DNA from: Glaciecola sp. 33A
GTDB lineage: Bacteria > Pseudomonadota > Gammaproteobacteria > Enterobacterales > Alteromonadaceae
Length of the DNA stretch: 64,000 nt
NCBI RefSeq assembly: GCF_002836745.1
Contig: NZ_PJAR01000035.1
Span: 155,023-219,022 of the forward strand
Reading direction: 5' to 3'
Shown: positions 44,956 to 54,650 of the stretch, in pieces
How the letters are laid out: each line of letters begins with the position of its first letter
Numbering within the stretch: position 1 is the first letter of the stretch
Notes under the pieces: model-generated
What the model was told of the DNA's origin: nothing
The model's input: the letters and a program-made list of their open reading frames with translations, nothing else
Databases searched by the model: none
Program-made: the position numbers and the translations under genes

Positions 44956-46434
44956 ATGAATTATCCGTGGCACAAAGAGGCAAACAACATATTTACTGGC
45001 GTACTTCTTATTCAGTGGATTGCGACAATTGTAATTGGTTTGTTCACCGACACGCTGGTTATCGGAGCAACGCTGGGCACACTTATTGTCGCTTTACCAT
45101 TAGTTATGACAAGAGTAAGTCCTTATAGTGCAGCCACGAGGCATGTCGTTGCAATTGGTACTCAATTAATCACTGCATTGCATATTCAGCAACTCATGGG
45201 CTTGACTGAGATGCACTTTGCCGTGTTTGCCCTACTTGCTTTTCTAAGTATTTATAGAGACTGGAAGGTTATTATCACCGGAGTCGCCGTTGTTGCAGTG
45301 CATCACTTCTTGTTTTTTGCGTTACAAAGTTCTATTTCTGGAATTTATCTTTTTGAAGATGGTCGTCTCTCTTATGGAATACTGTCAATACATGCATTCT
45401 TCGCTGTCGCGGAGGGAATTGTGCTTGCCATTTCTGCGCGTAGTGGCGAGTTGGAGTCTAAATCAGGGTTCGAGTTAAGCAAAGCTATTGATGGAATTGT
45501 CGGCACGGATAAAATCAGCATCGGCAAAAGTGTTACAGGTGATGCTAAATCTATTCAAGACTTTAATCGGTTAATCGCATCAATCCGCTCATTAGTTATA
45601 AACCTTAAAGCCAGTGGCGATAACTCGAAGAACCTATCTGACAGCTTATCTGAAAGCTCAGATGGTTCGATGATGAGGGCGAAAGAAAATCAAAGTGAAG
45701 TCGAGCAAATTAGAATGGCGTTAGAGCAAGTTAGCTTGGCAAATGCGGAAGTGTCCAGAAGCGTGGTTGATATTGATAATCTTAGTCAAGAAGCGAGTAA
45801 AGGAACCAACAATGCAAAAAGTATTATTGACAGAAATTCAGACGATGCGAAAAATTTAAAAGCTGATATTGATACTGCCGCCTCTTCAATCGAGAGTTTA
45901 TCGGCGATGTGTAATAAGATTGATACCGCTATGGCGGCGATTAAAAGTATTTCTGATCAAACAAATTTACTCGCACTGAATGCTGCTATAGAGTCTGCAA
46001 GAGCCGGTGAGCATGGTCGAGGCTTTGCTGTAGTCGCTGATGAAGTGAGAACCTTATCTGTGAAAACAGGCCAAAATGCAGAAGAGATAGGCAAAATAAC
46101 CAGTAAGCTAATTGAAGGCTCTATTGAGGCTGTCGCGATTATGTCAGCTTGCGCAAAACGCGTTGAAGATAACGTCGCTGGCTCAAATGAGGCGAGCAAG
46201 AGTATTGGTGAAATAAACTCCCTTATCGATAGATTAAGTCAAAACACCAGTTCGGTTGCAGCATCATCGGAAGAGCAATCTATGATGTCTGTTACCATTT
46301 CCGGATCAGCTAAAAAGTTATCTGATTTGACTAATCTTCAAGTAAAAGATATTGAAGCTAATCTTTCAGAGCTGATGGATTTAAAGAGTGAAATTGCTGG
46401 GCTGCACAACGAGCTTGCTAAGTTCGAAGCGTAG
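44956..46434 (+). CDS. Methyl-accepting chemotaxis protein with polytopic His-rich sensor
   Basis: About 492 residues starting at [10 protein letters not shown] (AAGGTAAGCG precedes it; an in-frame ATG 8 codons earlier has none). Residues 1-165 form about six membrane helices with no periplasmic domain and no clear HAMP. Conserved histidines lie in [23 protein letters not shown] and VHHFLFF. The cytoplasmic part is a coiled-coil methyl-accepting domain with the hairpin tip [20 protein letters not shown] and [14 protein letters not shown], which binds CheA/CheW. It would signal to the flagellar motor. The ligand is unknown; the histidines could bind a metal or haem. Confidence 0.9.
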   Translation: MNYPWHKEANNIFTGVLLIQWIATIVIGLFTDTLVIGATLGTLIVALPLVMTRVSPYSAATRHVVAIGTQLITALHIQQLMGLTEMHFAVFALLAFLSIYRDWKVIITGVAVVAVHHFLFFALQSSISGIYLFEDGRLSYGILSIHAFFAVAEGIVLAISARSGELESKSGFELSKAIDGIVGTDKISIGKSVTGDAKSIQDFNRLIASIRSLVINLKASGDNSKNLSDSLSESSDGSMMRAKENQSEVEQIRMALEQVSLANAEVSRSVVDIDNLSQEASKGTNNAKSIIDRNSDDAKNLKADIDTAASSIESLSAMCNKIDTAMAAIKSISDQTNLLALNAAIESARAGEHGRGFAVVADEVRTLSVKTGQNAEEIGKITSKLIEGSIEAVAIMSACAKRVEDNVAGSNEASKSIGEINSLIDRLSQNTSSVAASSEEQSMMSVTISGSAKKLSDLTNLQVKDIEANLSELMDLKSEIAGLHNELAKFEA

Positions 46435-46438
46435 ACTG

Positions 46439-46975
46439 GTGACGTTAAGTAAAAAAAACGCCCTCTTAGCCGTTATTATTCCTTTATGGTTGATAATTGC
46501 TACTGTTGGGCTTTTGTTTACTAGCAAAAGCACTGAAAAACCTTTTGACCCCAACGGCGCGCTTTATTTAGCGTCGAATAAACCTGATTTCGACAGTCAA
46601 GTTAATCGCCTATTATATGGGGTGTTACATACGTCATTAAATAACGTGGTAGTGCACATCACCAGCAGCAATAACTGCCTTTGTCAGCTTACTGCCACCA
46701 GACATATCAAGTCGGTGAAAGACGCTGCTGAGTATATCGGTAAAAGAAATGAGACGGTTTACATTGAAAACATTCAAGGCTTGTCCAACATTCTAACAAG
46801 CACACCAGCCGTCGCTGTGTTTGATGACCTCGGCAATCTGAGTTATTTAGGTCCCTATTCAACAGGTATTGGATGCCTCTCCGGCAATGGCACTGTTGAG
46901 CCTTATCTTGACGTCAAAAGCACCTTGGGAGCAATCGTTCCTTTGGAGTCAACCGGTTGTTACTGTAATGTTTAA
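46439..46975 (+). CDS. DUF6436-like single-pass protein with CxC motifs
   Basis: About 178 residues with one N-terminal helix (LLAVIIPLWLIIATVGLLF) and an exported thioredoxin-like part: VVHITSSNNCLCQLTATRH, then PAVAVFDDLGNLSYLGPYSTGIGCLSGNG and the C-terminal GCYCNV. The C-x-C pair after a strand and the C-x-C at the end suggest metal or disulfide chemistry. The GTG start lies 4 bp after the MCP stop; a GTG 51 bp earlier is possible but would overlap the MCP gene. Family name rests on resemblance to Alteromonadales DUF6436 proteins. Co-transcription with the MCP is likely. Confidence 0.65.
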   Translation: MTLSKKNALLAVIIPLWLIIATVGLLFTSKSTEKPFDPNGALYLASNKPDFDSQVNRLLYGVLHTSLNNVVVHITSSNNCLCQLTATRHIKSVKDAAEYIGKRNETVYIENIQGLSNILTSTPAVAVFDDLGNLSYLGPYSTGIGCLSGNGTVEPYLDVKSTLGAIVPLESTGCYCNV

Positions 46976-47014
46976 TTTATAGATAAGATGTTTAATTTAT
47001 AGATAAGATGTTTA
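46968..47014 (+). repeat. 20-bp tandem duplication overlapping a stop codon
   Basis: ATGTTTAATTTATAGATAAG occurs twice in perfect tandem, followed by a 7-base third copy. The first copy includes the stop codon of the DUF6436-like gene. Confidence 0.85.
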
Positions 47015-47290
47015 GCTGATAATCGATGTAGTCGTTGAGACTCTCATCTACCGGCGTTACAGACAACCCTAGCCTGGTTTTTATCAGTATGGTTGACAAT
47101 AATCAGATTCTTCCCCCAGCTTTATTATAAACTTAAGCCTATAGTAATCGGATATTTTGGCATATACGGTCGCTTATTTATGCAGTTATGATTAAATACA
47201 CGCGGTCTAACCAATTAAGTATGATGAAGATCAGACCCTCAAGGTAAGAGTTTACTGCCTTGGTCAACACGTTAATTAGAAGGAATAAAA

Positions 47291-48286
47291 ATGGAATATC
47301 GTCGTTTAGGTAAAGCCGGACTCAAAGTGTCTGCATTATCACTTGGATCTTGGGTTACGTTTGGCAAGCAAGTTGATATGAATGACGCCAAACATTTACT
47401 AAAAACTGCATACGATGGTGGTATCAACTTTTTTGATAACGCCGAGGGCTATGAAGCGGGCGAATCCGAGAGAATAATGGGTGATGCGATAGCGGGCTTA
47501 GGCTTAGCACGCGACACTTTTGCTGTGTCTTCAAAAGTATTTTGGGGTGGCGACAAGCAAATGCAGTTAGGCCTGAGTGCCAAGCATGTTCGCGATGCTT
47601 GTGATGGGGCACTAAAACGCTTACGCGTTGATTACCTGGACATGTATTTTTGCCATCGACCAGATGTCGACACCCCAATTGAAGAAACCGTGCGCGCCAT
47701 GCATAACCTAGTGCAGCAGGGTAAAGTGATATACTGGGGGACTTCTGAATGGTCATCACAACAGATCACTCAAGCACATGCTATTGCAAGACAAGAGCAC
47801 TTAACTGCGCCCACAATGGAACAACCTCAATATAACTTATTACATCGTGACAAAGTGGATGGCGAGTTCAATACCTTATATGAAGAGTTTGGAATGGGTA
47901 CCACTATTTGGTCACCACTGGCCAGCGGATTACTAACGGGGAAATACAACGATGGCATTCCGGATGACAGTCGTCTCGCACTGCCAGGGTACGAATGGTT
48001 GCGCGATTTGTGGACTAGCGAAGATGGCAAAAAGAAGCTCGAGAAAATCCGCCAATTAAGCATATTGTCAAAAGAGCTAGACATCAGTATGACGCATTTA
48101 TCAATTGCTTGGTGCTTGAAGAATCCGAATGTAAGCACGGTTATTCTGGGTGCGTCGCGTTTATCGCAGCTAACAGACAACTTAAGCGCAATGAATGCCG
48201 TTGCTAAGCTAACACCAGAGGTAATTGCGCGCATCGAAACAATAGTTGCGAACAAGCCTGCGGCTGCGGAGCGTTTTGGCCAATAG
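47291..48286 (+). CDS. Aldo/keto reductase, potassium-channel beta-subunit type
   Basis: A 331-residue NADPH-dependent aldo/keto reductase. The tetrad is visible: D and Y in FFDNAEGYEAG, K in SSKVFWGG and H in FCHRPD. MEYRRLGKAGLKVSALSLGSW and WSPLASGLLTGKYNDGIP match the Kv-beta/YghZ subgroup, which reduces aldehydes and methylglyoxal. GAAGGAATAAAA is a good ribosome-binding site. It is monocistronic; cytoplasmic. Confidence 0.93.
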   Translation: MEYRRLGKAGLKVSALSLGSWVTFGKQVDMNDAKHLLKTAYDGGINFFDNAEGYEAGESERIMGDAIAGLGLARDTFAVSSKVFWGGDKQMQLGLSAKHVRDACDGALKRLRVDYLDMYFCHRPDVDTPIEETVRAMHNLVQQGKVIYWGTSEWSSQQITQAHAIARQEHLTAPTMEQPQYNLLHRDKVDGEFNTLYEEFGMGTTIWSPLASGLLTGKYNDGIPDDSRLALPGYEWLRDLWTSEDGKKKLEKIRQLSILSKELDISMTHLSIAWCLKNPNVSTVILGASRLSQLTDNLSAMNAVAKLTPEVIARIETIVANKPAAAERFGQ

Positions 48287-48530
48287 GTCAAACGATCGCA
48301 ATTAGTGCATCGAACTGCCAGTATGGATGACAAGTGAATCGACAAGCTAATGCAATTAAACCAGAGTAATGAAAAAATTGAGCTTATATACAACTAATCA
48401 TCATATTGTGACGTAGTAATATTAGGAGTAATATAAGTAATGAACATTCAGCTGTGGTTCAGGCCATAGCGTCTAAGGTATTAAGTTACAACACCACAAA
48501 TGCGTAGAATATGCGCCCGGGAGTTCAATC

Positions 48531-49055
48531 ATGAAACATATCGCCATCGCTGCTTTTTCCGTCAGTTTACTGTTTTTTTCAGCCACCAGTCTGGCTCAGG
48601 CCGAAGTTGAAATAACTTGGCAAGATCCAGAAAAATTTGATGATGTCAGGTCAGCATCTGAATCTCGAGTAAAATTTAGGGAACGTACCTTTAAAGAACT
48701 CGACGAATATATCAATGAACTCGTTGAAGATTTACCCAAGGGTCAAAAGTTAGTCATGAATGTCACCAATTTAGACTTAGCCGGTGACGTTTTACCTGCA
48801 TCCTTTGCGGGCTTAGGTCAGAGCATGTCTGACGTGCGCGTTGTTAAACCTATATACATCCCGCGCATGAGTTTTAGTTATCAGTTATTAAGCAGCGACG
48901 GTACCGTGCTGCAAGAGAAAGAGGTGAAATTAAAAGACATGTCATTTTCAAACAGCCATAACCGTTTTTTTTCCAGTGACGCATTACGTTATGAAAAAAA
49001 CATGATAGCTGATTGGTTTGAGGGTGAGTTTGCAAAGTCAGATACTGAAAAATAA
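48531..49055 (+). CDS. DUF3016 family exported protein
   Basis: A 174-residue protein with signal peptide MKHIAIAAFSVSLLFFSATS (cleaved near AQA). The DUF3016 core reads ITWQDPEKFDDVRSASESR, FRERTFKELDEYINEL and MNVTNLDLAGDVLP, followed by PRMSFSYQLLSSDG. Function unknown; found in many periplasms of gammaproteobacteria. GGGAG lies before the ATG. A strong terminator follows. Confidence 0.88.
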   Translation: MKHIAIAAFSVSLLFFSATSLAQAEVEITWQDPEKFDDVRSASESRVKFRERTFKELDEYINELVEDLPKGQKLVMNVTNLDLAGDVLPASFAGLGQSMSDVRVVKPIYIPRMSFSYQLLSSDGTVLQEKEVKLKDMSFSNSHNRFFSSDALRYEKNMIADWFEGEFAKSDTEK

Positions 49056-49653
49056 CCATCTCGAGTTATTTTCCGTGCGGTATTGCAAACTCCATAGAAG
49101 ATAGACGTCAAAAAGCCGGAATAATCCGGCTTTTTTTTCTTCGTGGTCAGCTAATTTCCTTGCTAATCATAGTCCGTGAACGTTAGTGTCTATCGTTTCA
49201 CTAACAGTTGAGCCCTTTATAAGGGCAGGGTATCCCGAATTAACGGGTTTATTTGCCATCTACTGGCGACCGTCTTGTATGTTAGCTCGTTCCTCTAGGT
49301 GTAAAACTAACTTTAATGTCATCGCTCACATTTGGACGATACAAAGCATAAACGACGATGACATTTAGCTACTCTTAGTAAGCAATTTTTTTGCTTAAAG
49401 CAACCTGAGTCATACCTAAAGCATAGTCCAAGATTCGAAATTTAAAAGGTAAAATTGCTTCTTTTTTGCAACAAATAAGACTAACGAAAGAGGTTTTTAT
49501 TACTTAATTCAATTCTGCTATGTGTATAAATTGTGGTAAAAGCTCGTTGTTGCATTCTATTCAGCTGGTTGAAGATACGCATCTAAATCAACCAATTTCA
49601 GCTATAAACTGTTAATATTCCTTTTAAGCTCTACTACGTTGTTAAATTTAAAT
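49056..49653. other. Intergenic region
   Basis: About 600 bp between DUF3016 and DUF2956 genes. Apart from the terminator near 49110 nothing structured is seen; short frames here lack a ribosome-binding site and plausible composition. Confidence 0.45.
49110..49138 (+). terminator. Rho-independent terminator after the DUF3016 gene
   Basis: AGCCGGA / TCCGGCT stem with ATAA loop, flanked by A-run and followed by eight T. Confidence 0.92.
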
Positions 49654-49977
49654 ATGAAAAATAAAGTATCACCTGAAGTTGAAGCGCAAGCAATGAAAAT
49701 GGCCAAAGGCACGCAAAAAGCGGGGCAAACCAAAGAGCAAACGAAGTTGATTGCCCAAGGTATTAGAAAAGGCATTGCTGAATATAAAAAACAGCAGGGT
49801 AAGAAGTCACGTGAAATGGATAAACAGCGTAAACAAAAAACAAAGCAGCAAGAGAACGAAAGCACCGAAACAGTGGATCAGACATCGACTACTGATTCGA
49901 CCAAAATTCTGCCATGGATATTGCTGGCGTTAAGCTGGTTGGGTTTTGCTGGCTATCTACTTGTATTTGGTATTTAG
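49654..49977 (+). CDS. DUF2956 family protein
   Basis: About 107 residues. The N-terminal half KVSPEVEAQAMKMAKGTQKAG, QTKEQTKLIAQGIRKGIAEYKKQQGKK is the DUF2956 signature and is strongly basic (could bind nucleic acid or acidic lipid); the C terminus is one membrane helix (ILPWILLALSWLGFAGYLLVF). The ATG at 49654 is preferred over an in-frame TTG five codons earlier. Function unknown. Confidence 0.85.
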   Translation: MKNKVSPEVEAQAMKMAKGTQKAGQTKEQTKLIAQGIRKGIAEYKKQQGKKSREMDKQRKQKTKQQENESTETVDQTSTTDSTKILPWILLALSWLGFAGYLLVFGI

Positions 49978-50180
49978 TGATTGAGGATACTGTCAACTTA
50001 TTGAATGGGCCTTTATTGCGCAACAATTTAGCTAATTGGTCGTTTAACACGTTGTCATCTTCGACTATTAGAGTATGGGCCTGTAATTAAGATGTCAGTT
50101 CAATAATCTTAAACCAAGTAAAATCGGCAAGTGCAGAGTACAATAAATACAGCGTTACTTTTTACAGATAGAATTTTTAC

Positions 50181-51194
50181 ATGGCAAAACGAGTTTTAAT
50201 CATAGGGTCAATAGGCCTAATTCTTGGGTTTTTAGGCTATCAGTTGTTTGCTACTCAAAATTTTGACATTGAACTGGAACAGCCCTCAACAACCTGCCTA
50301 GAGCCAAAAGGAATGGCCTTTGTTGAAGGTGGTACTTTTACAATGGGTGCCGGTGCAGTATACGCAGAAGAGATGCCCGCCATACAAAACGTAGTAAAAG
50401 ATTTTTATATGGATCGTCATGAAGTAACCAATTTGCAGTTTGCCGACTTTATTCAAGCGACGGGCTATGTAACGATGGCTCAAAGAGTCCCCAACGCTGA
50501 CGACTACCCTGATATTCCTGCTGAGTTATTAACGCCCGGCTCTGCGGTATTTGTTAAACTTTCTCAAGCAGTTGAGGCGTCTACTTTCTTTAATTGGTGG
50601 CACTTTACTGAAGGAGCCAATTGGAAAAATCCGTTAGGTCCTAATAGCAATATCCTAGATAAAGACCATTTCCCAGTCATACATATCGCCTATGACGATG
50701 CACAGGCATATGCCAAGTGGAAAGGACATCGATTACCAACAGAGGCTGAGTATGAGTATGCAAGTAGAGGGGGCTTAGATGGTGCTAAGTATGCAAGCGG
50801 AAGTACATTACTCCATAATGGAAAATATATAGCCAACACCTGGCAAGGTTTATTCCCTTTTAACGACACCGCAGAGGATGGCTATGTAGGTTTAGCACCA
50901 GTGGGTTGCTATCCTGCAAACCATTTTGGCATTCACGACTTGATTGGAAATGTATGGGAATGGACTCAAAGTGTCTATTATCCGCGTCATTTTGATCCCA
51001 GTCATCTTCCCGCAAACCTTCCAGCAAAGGGGTATGATGAAAAGCAACCGGGTATTGCCGTTGGCGTAATAAAGGGAGGTTCCTATTTATGTGCAGAGGA
51101 TTTTTGCATGCGCTACCGTCCGGCAGCGAGACATGCACAAGATACTGGGCTGGGAACCAGCCATATTGGATTTAGAACGGTAAAAGATCCTTAA
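50181..51194 (+). CDS. Formylglycine-generating enzyme (SUMF1 family) with N-terminal anchor
   Basis: A 337-residue protein. Residues 5-24 are a signal-anchor (VLIIGSIGLILGFLGYQLF), so the catalytic domain faces the periplasm. MAFVEGGTFTMGAG, DRHEVTNLQFADF, RLPTEAEYEYASRGG, DLIGNVWEWT and GGSYLCAEDFCMRYRPAARH are the FGE blocks. Both copper-binding cysteines of true FGE are kept (C304 and C309, C-x4-C), so it should oxidise a sulfatase cysteine to formylglycine, rather than being a cysteine-less family member. No sulfatase gene is in the window. Substrates would have to be elsewhere in the genome. Confidence 0.88.
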   Translation: MAKRVLIIGSIGLILGFLGYQLFATQNFDIELEQPSTTCLEPKGMAFVEGGTFTMGAGAVYAEEMPAIQNVVKDFYMDRHEVTNLQFADFIQATGYVTMAQRVPNADDYPDIPAELLTPGSAVFVKLSQAVEASTFFNWWHFTEGANWKNPLGPNSNILDKDHFPVIHIAYDDAQAYAKWKGHRLPTEAEYEYASRGGLDGAKYASGSTLLHNGKYIANTWQGLFPFNDTAEDGYVGLAPVGCYPANHFGIHDLIGNVWEWTQSVYYPRHFDPSHLPANLPAKGYDEKQPGIAVGVIKGGSYLCAEDFCMRYRPAARHAQDTGLGTSHIGFRTVKDP

Positions 51195-51337
51195 TTTCCT
51201 AGAGTGACATTTTCTTAAAACTAGGAAAAATCTTAGCTAAGCTGACCTTTTACCGTAATTTCTTATACCGCTCCTAGGTCGACGTTAAAAAGCCTAATTT
51301 GGCATGTCCAGAGCGTCGAGACTATTAGGTCTGCTAA

Positions 51338-53629
51338 CTAAGCGTTTAAGCGATCAACTCGCAATTGTTTAGCCGCTTCCACCAAATTACGTAATGCCGG
51401 TATTACCTCCTTCCACTCACGTGTTTTTAAGCCACAATCTGGATTTATCCAAAGTTGCTGCGCCGGTACTTTCTCTGATGCCGTTAGTATAAGTGCTTTT
51501 ATGGCCTCGGTCGTGGGAATGTTTTGGCTGTGAATATCATAAACTCCCGGACCAATATCGTTATTGTAGTTAAACTGAGTAAACGCATCGAGTAATTTCA
51601 TATTTGATCGTGACGTTTCAATGGTGATGACGTCGGCGTCCATGCGTTGAATATCAGGTAAGATGTCGTTAAACTGTGAATAACACATATGCGTGTGTAT
51701 TTGCGTCGTGCTTGCCACTGAGCTAGAGCAAAGCTTAAACGAATCCACGGCCCAATTAAGGTATGTTTGCCATTCAGATTTTTTGAGGGGTAAGCCTTCT
51801 CTCAATGCAGCTTCATCAATTTGAATAATCTTAGTACCAATTAATTCTAGCTCAATGACTTCGTCTCGCACCGCGAGTGCAATTTGTTTAGTAGTGAGTG
51901 ACCGAGCTTGATCATCTCTCACAAATGACCAGTTAAGAATAGTCACAGGGCCGGTAAGCATCCCTTTTACTGGCTTTTGGGTAAGCGATTGTGCATATTG
52001 TGTCCACTGAATAGTCATGCTGCTAGCTCTGCTGATATCACCATAAATAACCGGCGGCTTAACACAACGTGAGCCATAGCTTTGCACCCATCCAAATTGA
52101 GTGGTCAGCACGCCATTCAAAAATGCGGCAAAATATTCAACCATGTCATTGCGTTCAGATTCACCATGCACTAACACGTCTAGCCCTAAAGACTCTTGTT
52201 GCTGTATGCAGTTGGCTATCTGCGCTTTTAAGGCATTTTCATAAGCAGCGTCGGTAATATCACCATTAATAAATTCACGGCGAGTTTTACGTATTTCTGC
52301 AGTTTGTGGAAAGGAACCGATGGTGGTTGTAGGAAAACACGGTAAATTTAACAGTGCTTGTTGAGCGTTTATGCGCACCTTATAAGGATCGGATCGTGTT
52401 AACCAACTTTGTTGTATCTGCGAAAGTGCTTCTTGAACGCTTAAGTTGGTAGCTAAGGTCGACGCTTTGCGAGCAGCTATTATGTTTTGATTGTTTTGTA
52501 AGGCCTCGAGAACACTGTTCGATGGCGTATTTGTTAGTGCTTTTTTGAGTATTTCAAGTTCTTCCAGTTTTTGCTCCGCAAATGCTAACCAAGGCCGGAT
52601 TTCAGGCAATATATTTTGCTCTATAGTGACGTCAACCGGGCAATGTAATAGAGAGCAAGCGGGCGCTAACCAAAGGTTGTTACCCTTAATGTCAGCGATA
52701 GGCTTAAGCAATGCCAAAGCGCGATTTAAATCGGTGCGCCATATATTGCGACCATCTACTATGCCTACCGATAAAACCTGGTTAGCATTTAGTTTAGCAG
52801 CCAATATCTCGACTTCATGCGGTGCGCGTATAGCATCAATATGAACACCGGCTACCGGCAGCGCGCAGGCTAATTTAAGATTTTTTGCTAGGTCGCCAAA
52901 GTAAGTAGTCAGCAGTAATTTAACGCCGCTGTCATTTAAGTACTCAAAGGCGTACTTATACGCGAATTGCCACTCATCGCTAAGCTCAGTGACCAGCGCA
53001 GGCTCATCTATTTGTACCCACTCCACGCCCTGTTTTGCTAGCATTTGCAATAGTAATTTGTATTCTTTTAGGAGAGGCTCTAATAGCTCCAGTTTATTGC
53101 TATTGTCGATGGCTTTGCCTAAATACAGATAGGTTAATGGTCCGATAATAACCGGTTTTACTTCAAACCCTTTGGACCTAACAGTGCGTATTTCTGATAT
53201 CAATGACTCGCAGTTGAGCGTAAATGTAGTGCTACTTGAGAATTCAGGTACGATGTAATGATAGTTAGTGTCAAACCATTTAGTCATTTCGCCGGCATGA
53301 GTGGCACAGCAGTCGTTTTGTTTAGCGCGACCACGAGCTATACGAAAATAAGCATCAACGTCATTTTCTAGGGTATTGTCTACTTTTGCGCGGTCCGGCA
53401 CATTACCAAATAAGAAACTAGTATCTAGTACATGGTCATATAGCGAAAAGTCACCTACTTGCGCGTAATCTAGAAGATTAAATGCGCTGTAATGTTGTTC
53501 TCTCACTTGTGTAATTTGTTTAGTAAATTCTTGCTGCTCGATATCAGTGTTCCAATAAGCCTCAAGTGTGCGTTTTAATTCTCTATGTTTGCCAATTCTA
53601 GGGAATCCAAGATTATGTAATTTAGCCAT
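51338..53629 (-). CDS. metE: Cobalamin-independent methionine synthase
   Basis: A 763-residue enzyme (E. coli 753) transferring a methyl from methyltetrahydropteroyl-glutamate to homocysteine. The N-terminal half starts LGFPRIGKHRELK and repeats the barrel; the C-terminal half has TTTIGSFPQTAEIRKTRREF, LDVLVHGESERNDMVEYFA and the zinc ligands in HMCYSQF (H, C), VITIETSRS (E) and NPDCGLKTREW (C). Adjacent divergent metR with a MetR box strongly supports the call. Cytoplasmic. Confidence 0.97.
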   Translation of the reverse strand: MAKLHNLGFPRIGKHRELKRTLEAYWNTDIEQQEFTKQITQVREQHYSAFNLLDYAQVGDFSLYDHVLDTSFLFGNVPDRAKVDNTLENDVDAYFRIARGRAKQNDCCATHAGEMTKWFDTNYHYIVPEFSSSTTFTLNCESLISEIRTVRSKGFEVKPVIIGPLTYLYLGKAIDNSNKLELLEPLLKEYKLLLQMLAKQGVEWVQIDEPALVTELSDEWQFAYKYAFEYLNDSGVKLLLTTYFGDLAKNLKLACALPVAGVHIDAIRAPHEVEILAAKLNANQVLSVGIVDGRNIWRTDLNRALALLKPIADIKGNNLWLAPACSLLHCPVDVTIEQNILPEIRPWLAFAEQKLEELEILKKALTNTPSNSVLEALQNNQNIIAARKASTLATNLSVQEALSQIQQSWLTRSDPYKVRINAQQALLNLPCFPTTTIGSFPQTAEIRKTRREFINGDITDAAYENALKAQIANCIQQQESLGLDVLVHGESERNDMVEYFAAFLNGVLTTQFGWVQSYGSRCVKPPVIYGDISRASSMTIQWTQYAQSLTQKPVKGMLTGPVTILNWSFVRDDQARSLTTKQIALAVRDEVIELELIGTKIIQIDEAALREGLPLKKSEWQTYLNWAVDSFKLCSSSVASTTQIHTHMCYSQFNDILPDIQRMDADVITIETSRSNMKLLDAFTQFNYNNDIGPGVYDIHSQNIPTTEAIKALILTASEKVPAQQLWINPDCGLKTREWKEVIPALRNLVEAAKQLRVDRLNA

Positions 53630-53709
53630 CTATACGTCCAAATAATTAAGTTGGACTGAGTTTACTCGCTGGTAAAAATAAAAAATAATGGTTTATTTTC
53701 ATCAAACTA

Positions 53710-53722
53710 TGAAATATATTCA
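53710..53722. promoter_or_regulatory. MetR-binding box
   Basis: TGAAATATATTCA, an exact TGAA-N5-TTCA MetR consensus, lies in the metE/metR divergent region 41 bp before the metR ATG and 81 bp before metE. Confidence 0.8.
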
Positions 53723-53762
53723 TACATTAATAAGCATATTCACACCTAAAATAGGAAATATA

Positions 53763-54650
53763 ATGCTTGAACGTCAGCACTTACAAATATTAAAAGCGAT
53801 TTCCTCAAAGGGAACAGTAACAGGAGCAGCAGCTGATTTATTTCTGACTCAATCAGCCTTAAGTCATGCTATTAAAAAATTAGAAAAACAATTTGATGTC
53901 AAGGTATGGGATAAGGAGGGACGGCGGGTAAGGTTAACCCAAGCGGGTGAATTACTATTAGGCTTTGCTAATAGGGTAATGCCCCAATTTGAGCATACTG
54001 AATTACAACTGCAACAAATAGCCAAAGGAGACCGGGGTATTTTGCGCATTGGTATGGAATGCCATCCTTGTTATCAATGGTTGTTAAAGGTAGTTCAACC
54101 GTTTATGTTAAATTTTCCTGATATCGATATAGATGTAAAGCAACAGTTTCAATTTGGCGCATTAGGCGCGTTGTTAGAATACGATATTGATATGATAATA
54201 ACGCCCGATCCGCTGCAGCATAATGCGATTTCGTATCAAGCCGTATTTGACTATGAGCATGTACTAGCCGTGTGCGGTACGTCAGTTCTATCGCATAAAA
54301 AATACGTAGTGCCAAGCGATATCGCTAACCAAGTATTAATTACCTACCCAGTAGAACAAACTAGATTGGACATCTTTAGTCGATTTTTAACGCCCGCTGG
54401 CGCAAGCGTTAAACGCCATAAAATAATCGAAACAACTGAAATAATGTTGCAAATGGTAGCGGCCAATAGAGGAGTTGCAGCCCTGCCGAGATGGCTAGTA
54501 GAAGTGTTCCAAAAAGACTTGGATATTAGAGGAGTGTCGCTAGGTAAAACTAAAATGATGAAGTCAATTTATCTTGGGACGCGCAATGCGGACAAAATGC
54601 CTGCCTATATCCAGTCGTTTAAACAGTTGGCTAAAGAAACTAGTTTTTAA
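53763..54650 (+). CDS. metR: MetR-like LysR-family regulator
   Basis: About 295 residues, starting at MLERQHLQILKAISSKG (AGGA 7 nt before; longer in-frame starts upstream would overlap the operator). The HTH reads TVTGAAADLFLTQSALSHAIKKLEKQF; the effector domain includes GILRIGMECHPCYQWLLKV, the MetR homocysteine-binding block. It activates metE and represses itself in relatives. Its divergent position and the MetR box make the assignment firm. Confidence 0.93.
   Translation: MLERQHLQILKAISSKGTVTGAAADLFLTQSALSHAIKKLEKQFDVKVWDKEGRRVRLTQAGELLLGFANRVMPQFEHTELQLQQIAKGDRGILRIGMECHPCYQWLLKVVQPFMLNFPDIDIDVKQQFQFGALGALLEYDIDMIITPDPLQHNAISYQAVFDYEHVLAVCGTSVLSHKKYVVPSDIANQVLITYPVEQTRLDIFSRFLTPAGASVKRHKIIETTEIMLQMVAANRGVAALPRWLVEVFQKDLDIRGVSLGKTKMMKSIYLGTRNADKMPAYIQSFKQLAKETSF

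Noticed and set aside
44759..44983. Small reverse-strand open frame in the fumC/MCP gap
   Set aside because: Short, overlaps the MCP start on the other strand, without ribosome-binding site or motif.
47827..48393. A 188-codon open frame antisense to the aldo/keto reductase gene
   Set aside because: Mirror frame of a strongly conserved gene; composition is Ser/Phe/Cys-rich shadow-like with no signal of selection.
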